Notes under the pieces: model-generated
Database searches by the model: none
Seen by the model: only the letters and a program-made list of their open reading frames with translations
What the model was told of the DNA's origin: nothing
Shown: positions 12,426 to 22,900 of the stretch, in pieces
Layout: the number at the start of each line of letters is the position of its first letter
Position numbering within the stretch: position 1 is the stretch's first letter
Assembly: GCA_003439945.1 (NCBI GenBank)
Contig: QVRM01000983.1
Coordinates: 1-64,000, forward strand
Reading direction: 5' to 3'
Source: Dermanyssus gallinae
Lineage: Eukaryota > Arthropoda > Arachnida > Mesostigmata > Dermanyssidae
Length of the DNA: 64,000 bases
Program-made: the position numbers and the translations under genes

Positions 12426-12627
12426 GTCGATGATATTCTCGTCAGTTAGCCACTTAGCTGTCACCAACATATGGCCGCGGCTGCTATCGATGCCATAAAC
12501 TACTAGTTCTGGTAGAGCTTTGGCTGCTACTACGACTACTATCACAAGCCATACTGCTGCGATGATTGCGATACTAGTTGTCAGTGCTGTTATCGTTGTC
12601 ACCGCTGTAGAGGAGCTGTTACTACTG

Positions 12628-12958
<331 letters not shown>

Positions 12959-13296
12959 GATTCTGGCCGTTTTTGTCATTTGTTGCTCTGCACCGCTGGA
13001 ACGGCTGTTTCTGTAGCTGCCGTCACACCGAATATGAGTCCCTGGTATCGACTGCCGATGTTCGCCCATTCTATCTGCTTCCTACTCTCCTCGATCAACC
13101 ACTCATTGCGACAGCCCGGGCAAGCTTTCCTCTGCGCATCTATTTGCCCTATATATATATATATATAAACTAAGGAACGGAGTAGAAGAGTTGGCCGGCG
13201 ACTCCGATGAATGGAGTGGTGGATGCTTTCCCGGCGCGACGCACATCCTTTCCAAGCTATCTTTCTTATAATTCGCAGTTAAAATTATTCAAGGAA

Positions 13297-13301
<5 letters not shown>

Positions 13302-13339
<38 letters not shown>
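13302..13339. repeat. (AT)n microsatellite
   Basis: A perfect AT run 35 bp before the SINE target-site duplication. Confidence 0.95.
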
Positions 13340-13344
<5 letters not shown>

Positions 13345-13373
13345 TGATTTTTGAGCTATTACAATGCCACAAA

Positions 13374-13389
13374 ATGTGCCATTACACTA
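13374..13389. repeat. Target-site duplication, left copy
   Basis: ATGTGCCATTACACTA is repeated exactly at 13700-13715 and brackets the SINE at 13390-13699. Confidence 0.9.
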
Positions 13390-13699
13390 GAATTAAACAA
13401 CATTTTTTTAAAAGGTTGTTTTTAATTCTAGACCATCCTCCGTCCCCTACGTGCTTGAAACTCAACCTGAGGTATATCTTCAATGCACCGAGCGCTGGAC
13501 ATATTAAGATACCTAAGGTAGAACCCAGCAGTCCTTGTGGCAGCCTGGCCGCTGACTCTCAGCGGTATGGTTCGTCATCTTTTCTCAATGAGCATCACTC
13601 AAAGAAAATTCGATTAACAACAGGGATCGAGCCGGCGACCCACCGGTAGATGAAAACCATGACTAGCACACTAGTCCCCTAGACCACGCCGCTACGCAC
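13390..13699 (-). mobile_element. tRNA-derived SINE, family A, complete copy
   Basis: On the minus strand the element begins with a tRNA-like head of about 75 bases: GGCGTGGTCTAGGGGACTAG as the D-arm/A-box region, and CCGGCTCGATCCCTG as the B box. An about 190-base body follows and the 3' end has a hairpin-forming tail: AATTAAAAACAAC pairs with GTTGTTTAATT. Both sides carry the same 16 bases, a perfect target-site duplication that defines the ends and implies insertion by LINE-type target-primed reverse transcription. Related copies lie at 17943-18225, 35565-35806 and 46640-46865, and a tail relic at 20950-21000. Confidence 0.88.
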
Positions 13700-13715
13700 A
13701 TGTGCCATTACACTA
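13700..13715. repeat. Target-site duplication, right copy
   Basis: ATGTGCCATTACACTA, identical to 13374-13389. Confidence 0.9.
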
Positions 13716-14032
13716 ATAAACACAGACTAGAAGGATCATGCGCACTAATGGGGGATGATTTGGTATCTGGAGTCAATGCGAAGTACGTATTGTTTAACAG
13801 GGGGGAAATGTCAGAAGTGACTGACATTGACATATAAGTGAAATATTGCCGTGTGTTACTCGTGGTACTTTTGAAAATATATGGAAGTGTTTTTTGAAAT
13901 ACAGAAAAAGTAGATAACGGCTAATAATGTAGTTGTTGACTATACTGGCTCAAAGATTCAAGAGAAAGCGATTCTGGCGTGCATACGTTGGCTCATCATT
14001 GAATTGTGTCAATTGCATTTACAAATATTACA
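13716..14032. other. No recognised feature
   Basis: Spacer between the SINE and a LINE fragment; nothing recognised. Confidence 0.4.
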
Positions 14033-15080
14033 TTATTTATTTAATCGCACTGCCGCACTTAGGGACAGTCTTCGAGGGTCTCTCACCTCTGTGTAAATAG
14101 AGGCAATAGTCGCCCTGTATTTATCGCCGATATTCTGGATAAAGGTTGTTCCCATATAGTGTATGTGTCTTAGATTCAAATACGGCAAGGAGTTGACGAA
14201 CTCCGTCGGTTGGCCACAGCAAGGTAGTACGTTTGCTGCAGCCAATCGACCCCCCCCCTACGGCGAAACTCAATGACTTTTGTTATTCGCAATGTGATTG
14301 ACACGCCCTTATGGTGAAGGTAAGGTTCTACGTCGCCAACAATTCGACGAGTGGCACCACGGCCCCATCACTACTATGTCATCCGCATACGTGTCGACGA
14401 TGGCGTTTCTAAATTCCTCCCGCACTTAGAGGGCGGCTAGATCTGCGATGAGCAAGGAGAATCCCAGGCAAATGAGAAGGCCCCTTGAGGAGTACCTTTG
14501 ATTGAGATTTGACTCAGCTGCAGGATATCCTCGACCCTTATGTTTACTTCAAAGCGGTCTTCAGGAAAGCAGCTAGAGAGCACTCGTAGGAAAGAACTAT
14601 TCACCCCAGCTTGTCGAAATGTATCGACTAGTAAGTGACGGGGAGCTTTGTCGGAGGCCTTGACACAATCCGTAAAGACGGCGTACAAGTGACCTCCGGG
14701 CGCAGCCAACACACGCTTAACGTCCTACGGGTGTACATGGATCGCGTCCTGTGTACTTCGACCCTTCCTGAATCTGAATTGCTTCTGAGGTAGAGCCTTC
14801 TCCACTGTTGGAAACACAGTCGAGATAATCAACTTAGCGAACATTTTCTTAAGGGTGCGTTCCGACGCGATACCCCGATAGAAATTTGGATCGTCCACGT
14901 TATCACCGCTTTTGCCCTTAAATAGTAGAGTAAGCCCGGCCTCGTGTCAAACCTGAGGTATGTATTCCCTGCTTAGTATATAGTTTAACAGATTGCCCAG
15001 CTTCTCTGTTAAAACAGCGCAATGTTCGTAATACTTTGAAGCAAAGTTGTGCTTATTAAACTGCCCTCTTAGAACAACGA
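14033..15080 (-). mobile_element. LINE reverse transcriptase fragment
   Basis: Reading the minus strand from about 15080, RT blocks appear in the correct order across a few frame changes. They are LTLLFKGKSGDNVDDPNFYRGIAS, FRFRKGRSTQDAI, motif A as YAVFTDCVKASDKAPRHLL (with D to N/S-type decay), a motif B relic IKGTPQGAF, the catalytic motif DTYADDIVV at about 14380-14405, and a downstream FVNSLPYLNLRHIHY that matches the usual F-x-YLG strand. The 5' part (endonuclease) and 3' end are absent. It is moderately decayed and does not match the other LINE copies closely. Confidence 0.8.
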
Positions 15081-16556
15081 GGCTTCATCCGCGAAGAGCA
15101 CAAGTTTAGGGAATGCCGAAATGGTTATTTTTTTCAAAAACTACTTGCATAAATAGACACGTGGTTTCTTGTCGATAGGCCACGGAGCTTGAGCTTGCTG
15201 AACCTGGTACAGATGTATATCTAAGTGAATTACTACGTTACCCATGAAACCAAAACTTGCACAAAAACTCGCAAATACTTTCTAAAGTTAGCAGAAAGAC
15301 GCTTGAGTATAGTTTAAATGGTGAGGTCTGCCATATTTTGCATTGCCACTATAGACGATAGTTCAGCATTGATAACGGTGAAACAGACTGTTTGCTGCGC
15401 TACAGGCTAGGTGGTGAATGCAAAAATTGCTGCTTTCTTGGCATTCGTGAAAGCGTTTGTAGTAGCGTGCTATTTAAGTAACTACAAGTTTTTGGAAAGC
15501 TGGCGATTAAACGAAGGATCATCTCTGTTATTTGGTTTCGCTTTGTCCTTTTTCGTGTCTTTCTGCTCCACCTTCTATTTGAGTGACGAGGAAACGTAGA
15601 ATTTAGCTCTGGCATCAAAATATGTACATGGGCTGGCGATCGCCCATTCAACCTTTTGCCGTAGAAACAACAAGAGTTCGATATTATTACAATAGTAACA
15701 CTAGTGATTTAGTAAGGATTTGATGAACAAGACAAAGTCCTAAAGCCAAATATGCACTCACTTCCAACAATTGCGCCGTCAGTCATTAGTCACTTCGGAA
15801 TCACAAATCAAACCGCCATCAATTTAGTACTAAACTTATTTTGTACTGCGCACTAATATAGATAGTGCGCATTATCCATAAAGTCTGTACTTTGAAAGGG
15901 CTACATCAAATGTTCAAGCTCAGGAACGTCAAACTTAGAAATGAGACTCACAAAATCCAAGTTTTTGCAAACCTTCTGAATACCAAAATTTTGCTCCTGC
16001 TAGTTTATATACAGGCAGAAGCTAGACAAGAGGTAAGAAAATACATAGTTTATTATAAATATTTGCTAACTGTATGTGACTCAATATACATTAGGTCTGA
16101 TATTAAACTCTACTAACTAATAGCGTTTATAAGTCAATCTTTGTCTGAACATGAATAAAACTATGTATCAGCAAAGATGCCTATAAACGCTACGAGTTTG
16201 TTGGGGTTAGTTGTAGGGATTAGCGATTGGCAGGGTCTCTCTGGGGGGACATGCAGACGTGGAGGGCAGAAGTGCCCAAATCCCCAATAAGCTATGTTGT
16301 AAGCGAGCTCTGAAACTGTGAACAAAGACCGGCTGCCGGATCAGGCACGGCTGTGTGTAAGGAAAATGGAGAAGATGTTTGCAGCTACTCTTGACGTAAC
16401 TGGCGTTTGCATCGTCCTATGCTCGCCTGCTTATATTTAGTTCGATGCGCTGAGGGAGACCCAGCGGCGGCATTTAGACGTACAGAAGCGCGTAAGCGTC
16501 CCACACGACTCGGGTGCTACACACAAATACGTAATATAATATAATATAATATAATA

Positions 16557-16560
<4 letters not shown>
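15081..16560. other. Gene-free spacer with small inverted repeats
   Basis: No gene was recognised. A perfect 9-bp inverted repeat TGCGCACTA/TAGTGCGCA lies at about 15846-15870. A longer hairpin lies at 16121-16192. Confidence 0.5.
16121..16192. repeat. Inverted repeat (hairpin), about 28-base arms
   Basis: The outer arms TAGCGTTTATA (from 16121) and TATAAACGCTA (to 16192) are perfect over 11 bases, and pairing continues into ATCTTTG/CAAAGAT. The loop is short. It could be the remnant of a small foldback transposon; no copies were found elsewhere in the window. Confidence 0.6.

Positions 16561-16609
<49 letters not shown>
16540..16609. repeat. (ATA AT)n to (AT)n microsatellite
   Basis: TAATA units pass into a perfect AT run of about 50 bp. 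Confidence 0.95.
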
Positions 16610-16614
<5 letters not shown>

Positions 16615-16849
16615 TTTTAGACAAGATCTCTAAAAACAAAAGGGCCACGTTTTAAGGATTCGTCAAATTCGTTAACAAACCTTTTCAAAGGATGAGGGGA
16701 TGTGTCTTGTTTGGAAGTGAGGGGGAAATAACAAATGTGTATAATACCGATCTGACTGGCCAGATAAGACTTCACAAAATTTGCGAGTGCAAAGTAACGA
16801 AATGGTCAACTGAGAAATCGCCATACACGCCAGTATGACGCTTTGTTTG

Positions 16850-17084
16850 AATGGTATGTAACGCTGACTAGGGGAAGCCAAACACAAAATGGTCGATTAG
16901 GAAGCCGACATTCTGGAGTGTGGTTCGTTTAAATAGCATCCAACGCGGGCTAGGAGGGGGGAGGCAAATGTCGTTGAGGAACGTTTGAAAAGATTTTGTA
17001 AAGTAATATCCGACTATGTCTCTCTTTCTTTCTCTCTCTCTGTCTCTCTCTCTATCTATATATATATATATATATATATCTATA

Positions 17085-17127
<43 letters not shown>

Positions 17128-17745
17128 TAAGCGGATCTTGTCTCCCTCAACGGTTCGACATGTCCAAATACCTCTGCAGCGATTCCGTTAGCGCATCGAG
17201 CTCAAATGGCAGACAAGATTCGTACAGAACGATGCAAACATCAGCTACGTCGAGAGAGTAGGTGCAAACGTCTATTCGACCTGCTCTACATCTCGCAGTG
17301 TTTGATTGGGCGACCGATCTGCGTCCACAGTTTTAGAGCTCGCTTGCAACACAGCTTGTTGGGGGATCAGGACGCCTGTGACCTCGACGCCGAAATGTTC
17401 CTCAGAGAGACATCGGTAGCTAATCTCTTACACGTGTAAAGACACAACGCAACTCTGATCGTTAGGCGTTACCCCGCCTCCTCTAGCACTGACCACAATA
17501 TGACATTATCTTTTGCAGCATACCTAGTGCTGGACAACTGCCGTACTCACGGAGTCTTTCTCTTTATGTTCCCTGCCTCTGCATATATATATATATAGAG
17601 AGACAAAGAGAGAGAGACAACAGGGTGAGATTATACCTTATTTAACGCACATCATGTTCATGCATGATTTCATGCCTTTATTAACATGGATTGCGACAGC
17701 ACGTCCTTCGTAGGTGCACCAGCGCCAATTTCTAACGCCAGGAAA
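16850..17745 (+). mobile_element. Uncharacterised dispersed element with internal AT tracts (copy 1)
   Basis: Block A (16850-17005; CTAGGGGAAGCCAAA, then TTTAAATAGCATCCAACG) and block B (17125-17745; CTCTGCAGCGATTCCGTTAG, then CTAATCTCTTACACGTG, then TTATTAACATGG) are both repeated in the same order and orientation at 21010-22020. An AT tract separates A from B. Another AT tract lies inside B at the same junction (CCTCTGCATATATA) in both copies. No reverse transcriptase or transposase segment is visible, so it is probably non-autonomous. Confidence 0.75.
17040..17124. repeat. (CT)n-(AT)n compound microsatellite between blocks A and B
   Basis: A TCTC run passes into an AT run of about 68 bp. 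Block B begins immediately after. Confidence 0.9.
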
Positions 17746-17872
17746 TGTAGAAGCTGTCAAGACTATTGTTGAGGCTAGCCTTTTGGTAAGTACTGCCAAA
17801 GTAATGCCGAGCCTGGGGAGTGGGGAAGAAGCCGGGTTTAGTGGGTATGTGAGTCCCACACTAATCACGCAG

Positions 17873-17940
17873 GCTGCTAGTGACGCATGTGCATCAAGCA
17901 TTCCCAAAACCTCTTATAAACAAACAAAAAAAGCTTGTGG
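17873..17940 (+). repeat. Short dispersed repeat, related to 4190-4255
   Basis: GTGCATCAAGCATTCCCAAA and its flanks match the copy near 4200. It lies between block B and the family A SINE. Confidence 0.55.
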
Positions 17941-17942
17941 TA

Positions 17943-18083
17943 TTTTCCCTGTTATTGATAGAATTTCATTTGAGCGATGCTCGTTGAGAATAGATGATAA
18001 GGCCGCTGAGTCAATCATCGGCCGTACTGTTACAGGAACTGTTGGAGAAACCCTTGATACCTTCAAATGTTCGGCCTTTGGTT

Positions 18084-18145
<62 letters not shown>

Positions 18146-18225
18146 CACACGGTGATTCTACGCCCGTAGGGATGACCCAGAACTAAAAACAACCTCCTTA
18201 AAAATGTATATAATTCTATGCTGGT
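17943..18225 (+). mobile_element. SINE family A, diverged copy expanded by an AT microsatellite
   Basis: The body matches the minus-strand copy at 13390-13699: GATGCTCGTTGAGAATAGATG, a GCTGAGTCA segment, and a tail with GAACTAAAAACAACCTCCTT then AAAAATG. The tRNA-like head is missing or too decayed to see. A (TA)n run at 18082-18143 has grown inside the body and splits it. Confidence 0.75.
18082..18143. repeat. (AT)n microsatellite inside a SINE
   Basis: An AT run of about 60 bp with one AA step. Confidence 0.95.
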
Positions 18226-18718
18226 GGAGGTTAGCTTACTTATCTTAACGCAAGCGAGCGGAAAACAGACAACGACATTAATGTCGACCACCAGTCAGGA
18301 GCTGTAGGAGTACGCCCAAATGGGGCAAACACGGACACAGATTCACCAGCCATATACGACGTACACCGTCGCCAGGCGGCGGGGTATATGCGATGGCCAG
18401 ACCAGGCTGTACCATTCCAACTGCGTGGCCTACTTAGTCGTGCGAGAGAGACGATCTCGTAGACGTCCTCCAGCCAGCCAGCCAGCCAGCGAGCCTCGAC
18501 CCGTCTCTGCAGTGGCGTCGGTTACATTTACCTGCCACTCGAAGATAAATTGCTGAAATGGTTCGATAATAGGCGACGATCTCAGTATGACCCTGCTGGT
18601 TGCTGATCTGCTTTTGGGGGCCCACAACCTGCCACAGATGAAGACACACGAATCGGCCTTTTGCCGATATCGGCAAGCCTAGTACGCTTTTGGCAAAACA
18701 CATTGCCTTTGTTCCGCC

Positions 18719-18721
<3 letters not shown>

Positions 18722-18774
<53 letters not shown>
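18722..18774. repeat. (AT)n microsatellite
   Basis: A perfect AT run of about 53 bp. Confidence 0.95.
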
Positions 18775-18777
<3 letters not shown>

Positions 18778-19506
18778 AACAGAGAAAAACGTGCTGAAAA
18801 AGCGACACTCACCATGAATTCTCCTATCTACACATCTTCCCACTATATAGGGTACTTTTAGAATATTTAAGCTCTGCTCTTAGTTAAGGAAATAACACGC
18901 ATGATTCTTGCGATTTATTTTGCACTACAACTCTAAACAATTGCTTAAGTTTCGTTGATGTGTTTTTGACATTAGTGTCGGTCATTAATGTATGCGTGGT
19001 AATGCAGTGTTTTCCGTTTGCCGAATATTTGTTGTTGCAAATAAAGAAGCCGACTTCTCACGCTACGCGACGAAATGTGAAGCGCGGAGGCATGGATCGC
19101 TGTGAGGGTCTCTATAAAATCGAAAGGATACTTTCTCAAAAACCCGACATGTGGTCTCGTAAACCGAGAACAGTCTTATTTTTTAAGTGCTGGAGCGCTA
19201 TTTTTTTAATTGATTCATAGGACTAGCTTAGTGGTCGACGCCAGGGGGCACTCACTTCATAGTTAATCTCAATGTTTACTAAGAGCTTCACAGATACGAT
19301 ACTATTTATTATAAAACTTTTTCGCAAAAACACTGAACGAGATACTATTCCGCGGACCGAAGGTTTGCTGTTGATCTAGAAAATGCGCCGCGGTAGCAAA
19401 CACCAACACCACGTTAGACGTTCAATTCAACATTGCACCAATAATGTTAACTGTCGCGTTTATTAGACCTTGCAACGCCCTTGAAATTGTTCAAACCTCT
19501 GAACAG

Positions 19507-19508
<2 letters not shown>

Positions 19509-19559
<51 letters not shown>
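19509..19559. repeat. (AT)n microsatellite
   Basis: A perfect AT run of about 51 bp, followed by TGTGTG. Confidence 0.95.
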
Positions 19560-19567
<8 letters not shown>

Positions 19568-19759
19568 TGGTTTTAAAACACGTTGAAATATTCATTTTTG
19601 CAGAGAGTCGTAAATAAGTCGTTTAGGAGTGAAAGTAAAATTAATTATATTTTTATAATTATCCGGCTGACAGGACAATACTATATAAACTGCAAAATTG
19701 CTAAAGAGTGTTTAATAGAGACACTGGATTGTTCGGAAGAAAACATTGCTCCGGCTATA

Positions 19760-19830
19760 ATTTACCTAACGTTGGCTAGCGAAAGGCAATTGTCATATCG
19801 AGGAAAGTTTGCAGTAATCAAAATGCCTTA
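19760..19830 (+). repeat. Partial copy of block A
   Basis: AACGTTGGCTAGCGAAAGGC and GAGGAAAGTTTGCA match block A at 21105-21160. This is a third, partial copy of the element at 16850-17745. Confidence 0.55.
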
Positions 19831-19839
19831 ATAATTTGT

Positions 19840-20950
19840 TTTGAGCTTCTTCATCTTTACGTCCCAGGAAAGGGCTTCTGTAAGCATAAGAGCAGCGTTT
19901 GTGCTAACTGTGCAATACGGTTGGATAATTCTGAGAGCGGCCACTTTCCGGGCGTTTTAAGGATCCTTCCTGCCTTCTCCATTTTCAAAGAGGCCTTGAG
20001 CCAGACCGGGGACCCGAAGCGCAATAGATTTGACCACTGACATTAGCAACCTGCGCTAGCATTATCTTAGTGCGTAAATGTTTGGCAAAATTTTTGCAAT
20101 TGCATTGACCGCATTAGGCGCTTTAGTCGAGCGTATCGTTTTGTGGCTGAGTCTTGTTTTCTTGACCTGCCTTATCAGTTGTTCTATCAGGTATAGTCTA
20201 ATGGAACCAACCTTTTTCCTTGCCACTAGCGCTATGGCGTTGCTTCTGCTAAGCCGGCATCGTTTAGCTATCTCGTCGTAGATTCTTGCGTTTTATTGGC
20301 GTTAAGGTCGAATTTTTTGCAGTTTTTATCTGTACTGTGATAACGAGATCATCCGCATGTGCGATCATCTCTACCCTTTATTAAAAGTTATTTTGGCAGT
20401 GGACGTCATCATACGCCAGGTTCTAGAGCAGGGGACCCAACATCGAGCCCTACGGAAGCCCTGCTGTCATTGGTATTTCTTCTTTACCGGTAAAGACACT
20501 TCGATCCTCCAGGTATCCTGAGATGGCCTAGATACGATAATGTGGAACTTTTTCCTTATTATTGTGCCCAGTGCTGTCCTCCACGGGAGGCTGCTGAAGT
20601 CAACCTGGGCTGCAGCTTGTGGATAGCAATAAACACTGGCCGATGTGATTTTTTCGGAAATGTCCACAAAATGGCAAAACAAGTTCGTTTTTCCGGAAAT
20701 GTCCTGAGCCTTTCTTCAACGATTGCCTTGTATCGCTCTTCCAGGATATTCAGTAGGCATATGGGCCTGAATTATTTGTTGTCTTTGGGGATGAGGACAA
20801 CCTCAGCCTGTTTTTTGTTGACGGGTATGGTTTTATTTCATTTTGAAGTTACAGTGACGGGTATTGTTCCCCTTCTGGTTGCTGTAGTGAATACCTGTGC
20901 AACCAGACCTGGATACTTCTTACATTGTAGTATATTTTGCTGCCGCCTGA
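19840..20950 (-). mobile_element. LINE reverse transcriptase, C-terminal half, decayed
   Basis: On the minus strand a motif B relic reads GSMLGPLL followed by NLAYDDVHC (about 20440-20390). The catalytic motif appears as EMIAHADDLVI at about 20345-20375, with His in place of the usual first Tyr/Phe. Further down, at about 19870-19960, AALRIIQPYCTVSTNAAL resembles the segment after the RT domain in R1/jockey-type elements. Several stops separate the parts. No complete end was seen. Confidence 0.7.
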
Positions 20951-21000
20951 CCCTAGAATTAAAAACATTTTTACGGAGGTTGTTTTAACAACCTCCTTAA
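20950..21000 (+). repeat. SINE family A tail relic / small palindrome
   Basis: CTAGAATTAAAAACATTTTT is followed by GGAGGTTGTT-TT-AACAACCTCC, which are 10-bp perfect arms around two bases. The same words make up the 3' tail of the family A SINE copies. Confidence 0.6.
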
Positions 21001-21391
21001 TGCTTGAATAGCATCTAATGCTAGAGAGCTTCTAGGGGAAGCCAAAAATAAAGTGGTCGGCTAAGGAGCCGGCATAGTGGCGGCGTGTGTTTCATTTAAA
21101 TAGCATCCAACGTTGGCTAGGGCAAGCCAAGTTGAGGAAAGTTTGCAAAGATTGTGATTCTATGATTTCTAACAGTTGAGCTTTAATGTTCAGTACATAA
21201 ACATTTTGCTGTTACACGTATAAAACTAACCAATTTTTTGTGAGAAAAGCGTAAAAGCTTAATCGCACGAAATCACAACAAGATCTCGCTTTTTACAAAC
21301 TGCGAACGAAGCGGATGATGTTCGGTTTCGCAACGGAGAGTTAAATAATTATTCTGCAATCGCACATTTCGTAATGTTATAACCGGCCGTA

Positions 21392-21401
21392 TGTGTATAT
21401 A

Positions 21402-21468
<67 letters not shown>
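21392..21468. repeat. (AT)n microsatellite, interrupted
   Basis: An AT run with two G interruptions directly before block B of the dispersed element. Confidence 0.95.
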
Positions 21469-21469
<1 letters not shown>

Positions 21470-21852
21470 ACTGAATCTGCTTGCCTCAACATTCCCGCAC
21501 GTCTCTGCAGGGATTCCGTCAGCGCATCGAGCTCAAAAAGCCGGCGAGATTCGAAAAGAATAATGCGAACGTCAGTTACGTCAAGAGAGAAGGTGCAAAT
21601 GTTTATTCGACCTGACCTAGACCCTGCTATGCCTGATTCGGCGAGCGGTCTGAGTTCACTATTATAGAGCTCGGATCAGCGCGCCTCTGCCCTCTTAGTC
21701 GGAGTGTCCCTAGAGAGACATCGCTCGCTAATCTTTCATACGCGTGAAGACACGACACAACTCTGATCGTCAGGCGTTATGCCACCCCCTCCCGCACTGA
21801 CTAGACAGCTATCGTAGTTACGAGAAAATTCTCTCTTTATACTCTCTTCCTC

Positions 21853-21855
<3 letters not shown>

Positions 21856-21892
<37 letters not shown>

Positions 21893-21894
21893 TA
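21856..21894. repeat. (AT)n microsatellite inside block B
   Basis: At the junction CCTCTGCATATATA, in the same position as the AT run at 17583-17597. Confidence 0.9.
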
Positions 21895-22329
21895 ACGACA
21901 GAGAGGAAGAAAGATTAGGCTCTTATTTCATGCACACCATGTCGATGCACAGCCCACGTCTTCATTAACATGGGCTGCGATATCATGTCTTTCGTAGGTG
22001 CATTCTAATGCCAATTTCAGCCCGACCACGACACACTTGAAGCATAGAAACAACACAGAGTTTGTGACTCAAAATTCTACAGGTGCAACTTTTGGCGCTT
22101 TAGTGGATAGACAGATAGTAGATATCTTTAGATAGAAGGTGGAAAGAAGGTCTGCAGCTGAACAGAGTAGTGATCTGCAAAAAAATTATTGGCACAACGA
22201 GGACCTTTATCTCAAGGGAAAATGTTTCCAAATCGACGAATGTGTATGTATATTTGTGGACAAAATCAATATCGACGAATATCACGTACTGCAGTTTATA
22301 AAATGAACTCCAGCTCGTTAGCAGCTGAT

Positions 22330-22900
22330 GGATTTGATTATTTCATGGCTCTAATTTCAATTCAATAACAAAAAAAATCTTGAAGATCAATATAGGGAAT
22401 TGTAGAGCTCGTAAAAGACATTTTTTTTTCAATGGAGCATATGTTTCTGAAAATTCTGGTTTCGAAATGAAAGTGAAATTACTAAAATCTGTGACACTGG
22501 TGCTGTTGCCCGACATGGGAGCACAAAATGCAATGGCGTCCTATTCAGAAGCACTAAGCACACCGATGGCGTCCAAAACTAAGCACACTGTCGTGTTCGG
22601 GAAAAAGATCTTCCTTCTGAAATACAGCGCCGGTTAGAAGATGCGACAAAGTCGATTCGAAGAAAAATTGCAAAACAATAAGTTTTAAAATTAGCTTTCA
22701 CGTCAGTACATCAGAATTATAACTCGACTACCCTTCGTAGCGCTCAAAACTAACACATTCAAGCAAATGCACATTTTATGACCAGTATTTTGGTACCATT
22801 TCTACGGCGATGCGAGTAATTAAGATTTTTTGGTGGGCGTGTCGAGATTGAGGGCTTCGAATTACCCACTTAAGTAAGTTATTTGGCATACCCCCTACAG
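22330..22900 (+). mobile_element. Half copy of a foldback/MITE-like element
   Basis: Aligns in reverse complement to 31480-30900. Shared words, in order, are ATAGGGAATTGT.GAGCTCGT, TTCAATGGA, ATTACTAAAAT, GACACTGGTG.TGTTGCCCGACAT, and at the inner end GTGTCGAGATTGAG. Only one arm is present and the terminal CAGGGT motif is not recognisable. The 85-codon open frame at 22380-22637 is inside this repeat and is not a gene. Confidence 0.75.

Larger units (their letters stand above)
18226..19690. other. Gene-free spacer with two AT tracts
   Basis: No exon was recognised. AT tracts lie at 18722-18774 and 19509-19559. A (CAGC)n-like run CCAGCCAGCCAGCCAGC is at about 18471-18489. Confidence 0.55.
21010..22020 (+). 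mobile_element. Uncharacterised dispersed element with internal AT tracts (copy 2)
   Basis: Matches 16850-17745 in order and orientation: block A at 21010-21158 and block B at 21470-22020. The words CTCTGCAGGGATTCCGTCAG, GCGCATCGAGCTCAAA, CTCTGATCGTCAGGCGTTA and TCATTAACATGG mark the alignment. The A-B interval is longer here (about 310 bp against 120 bp) and holds an interrupted AT tract at 21392-21468. The AT run at 21856-21894 is at the same place as the one at 17583-17597 in copy 1 but is longer. Confidence 0.75.

Noticed and set aside
22380..22637. 85-codon frame
   Set aside because: It lies inside the foldback-type repeat shared with 31480-30900.
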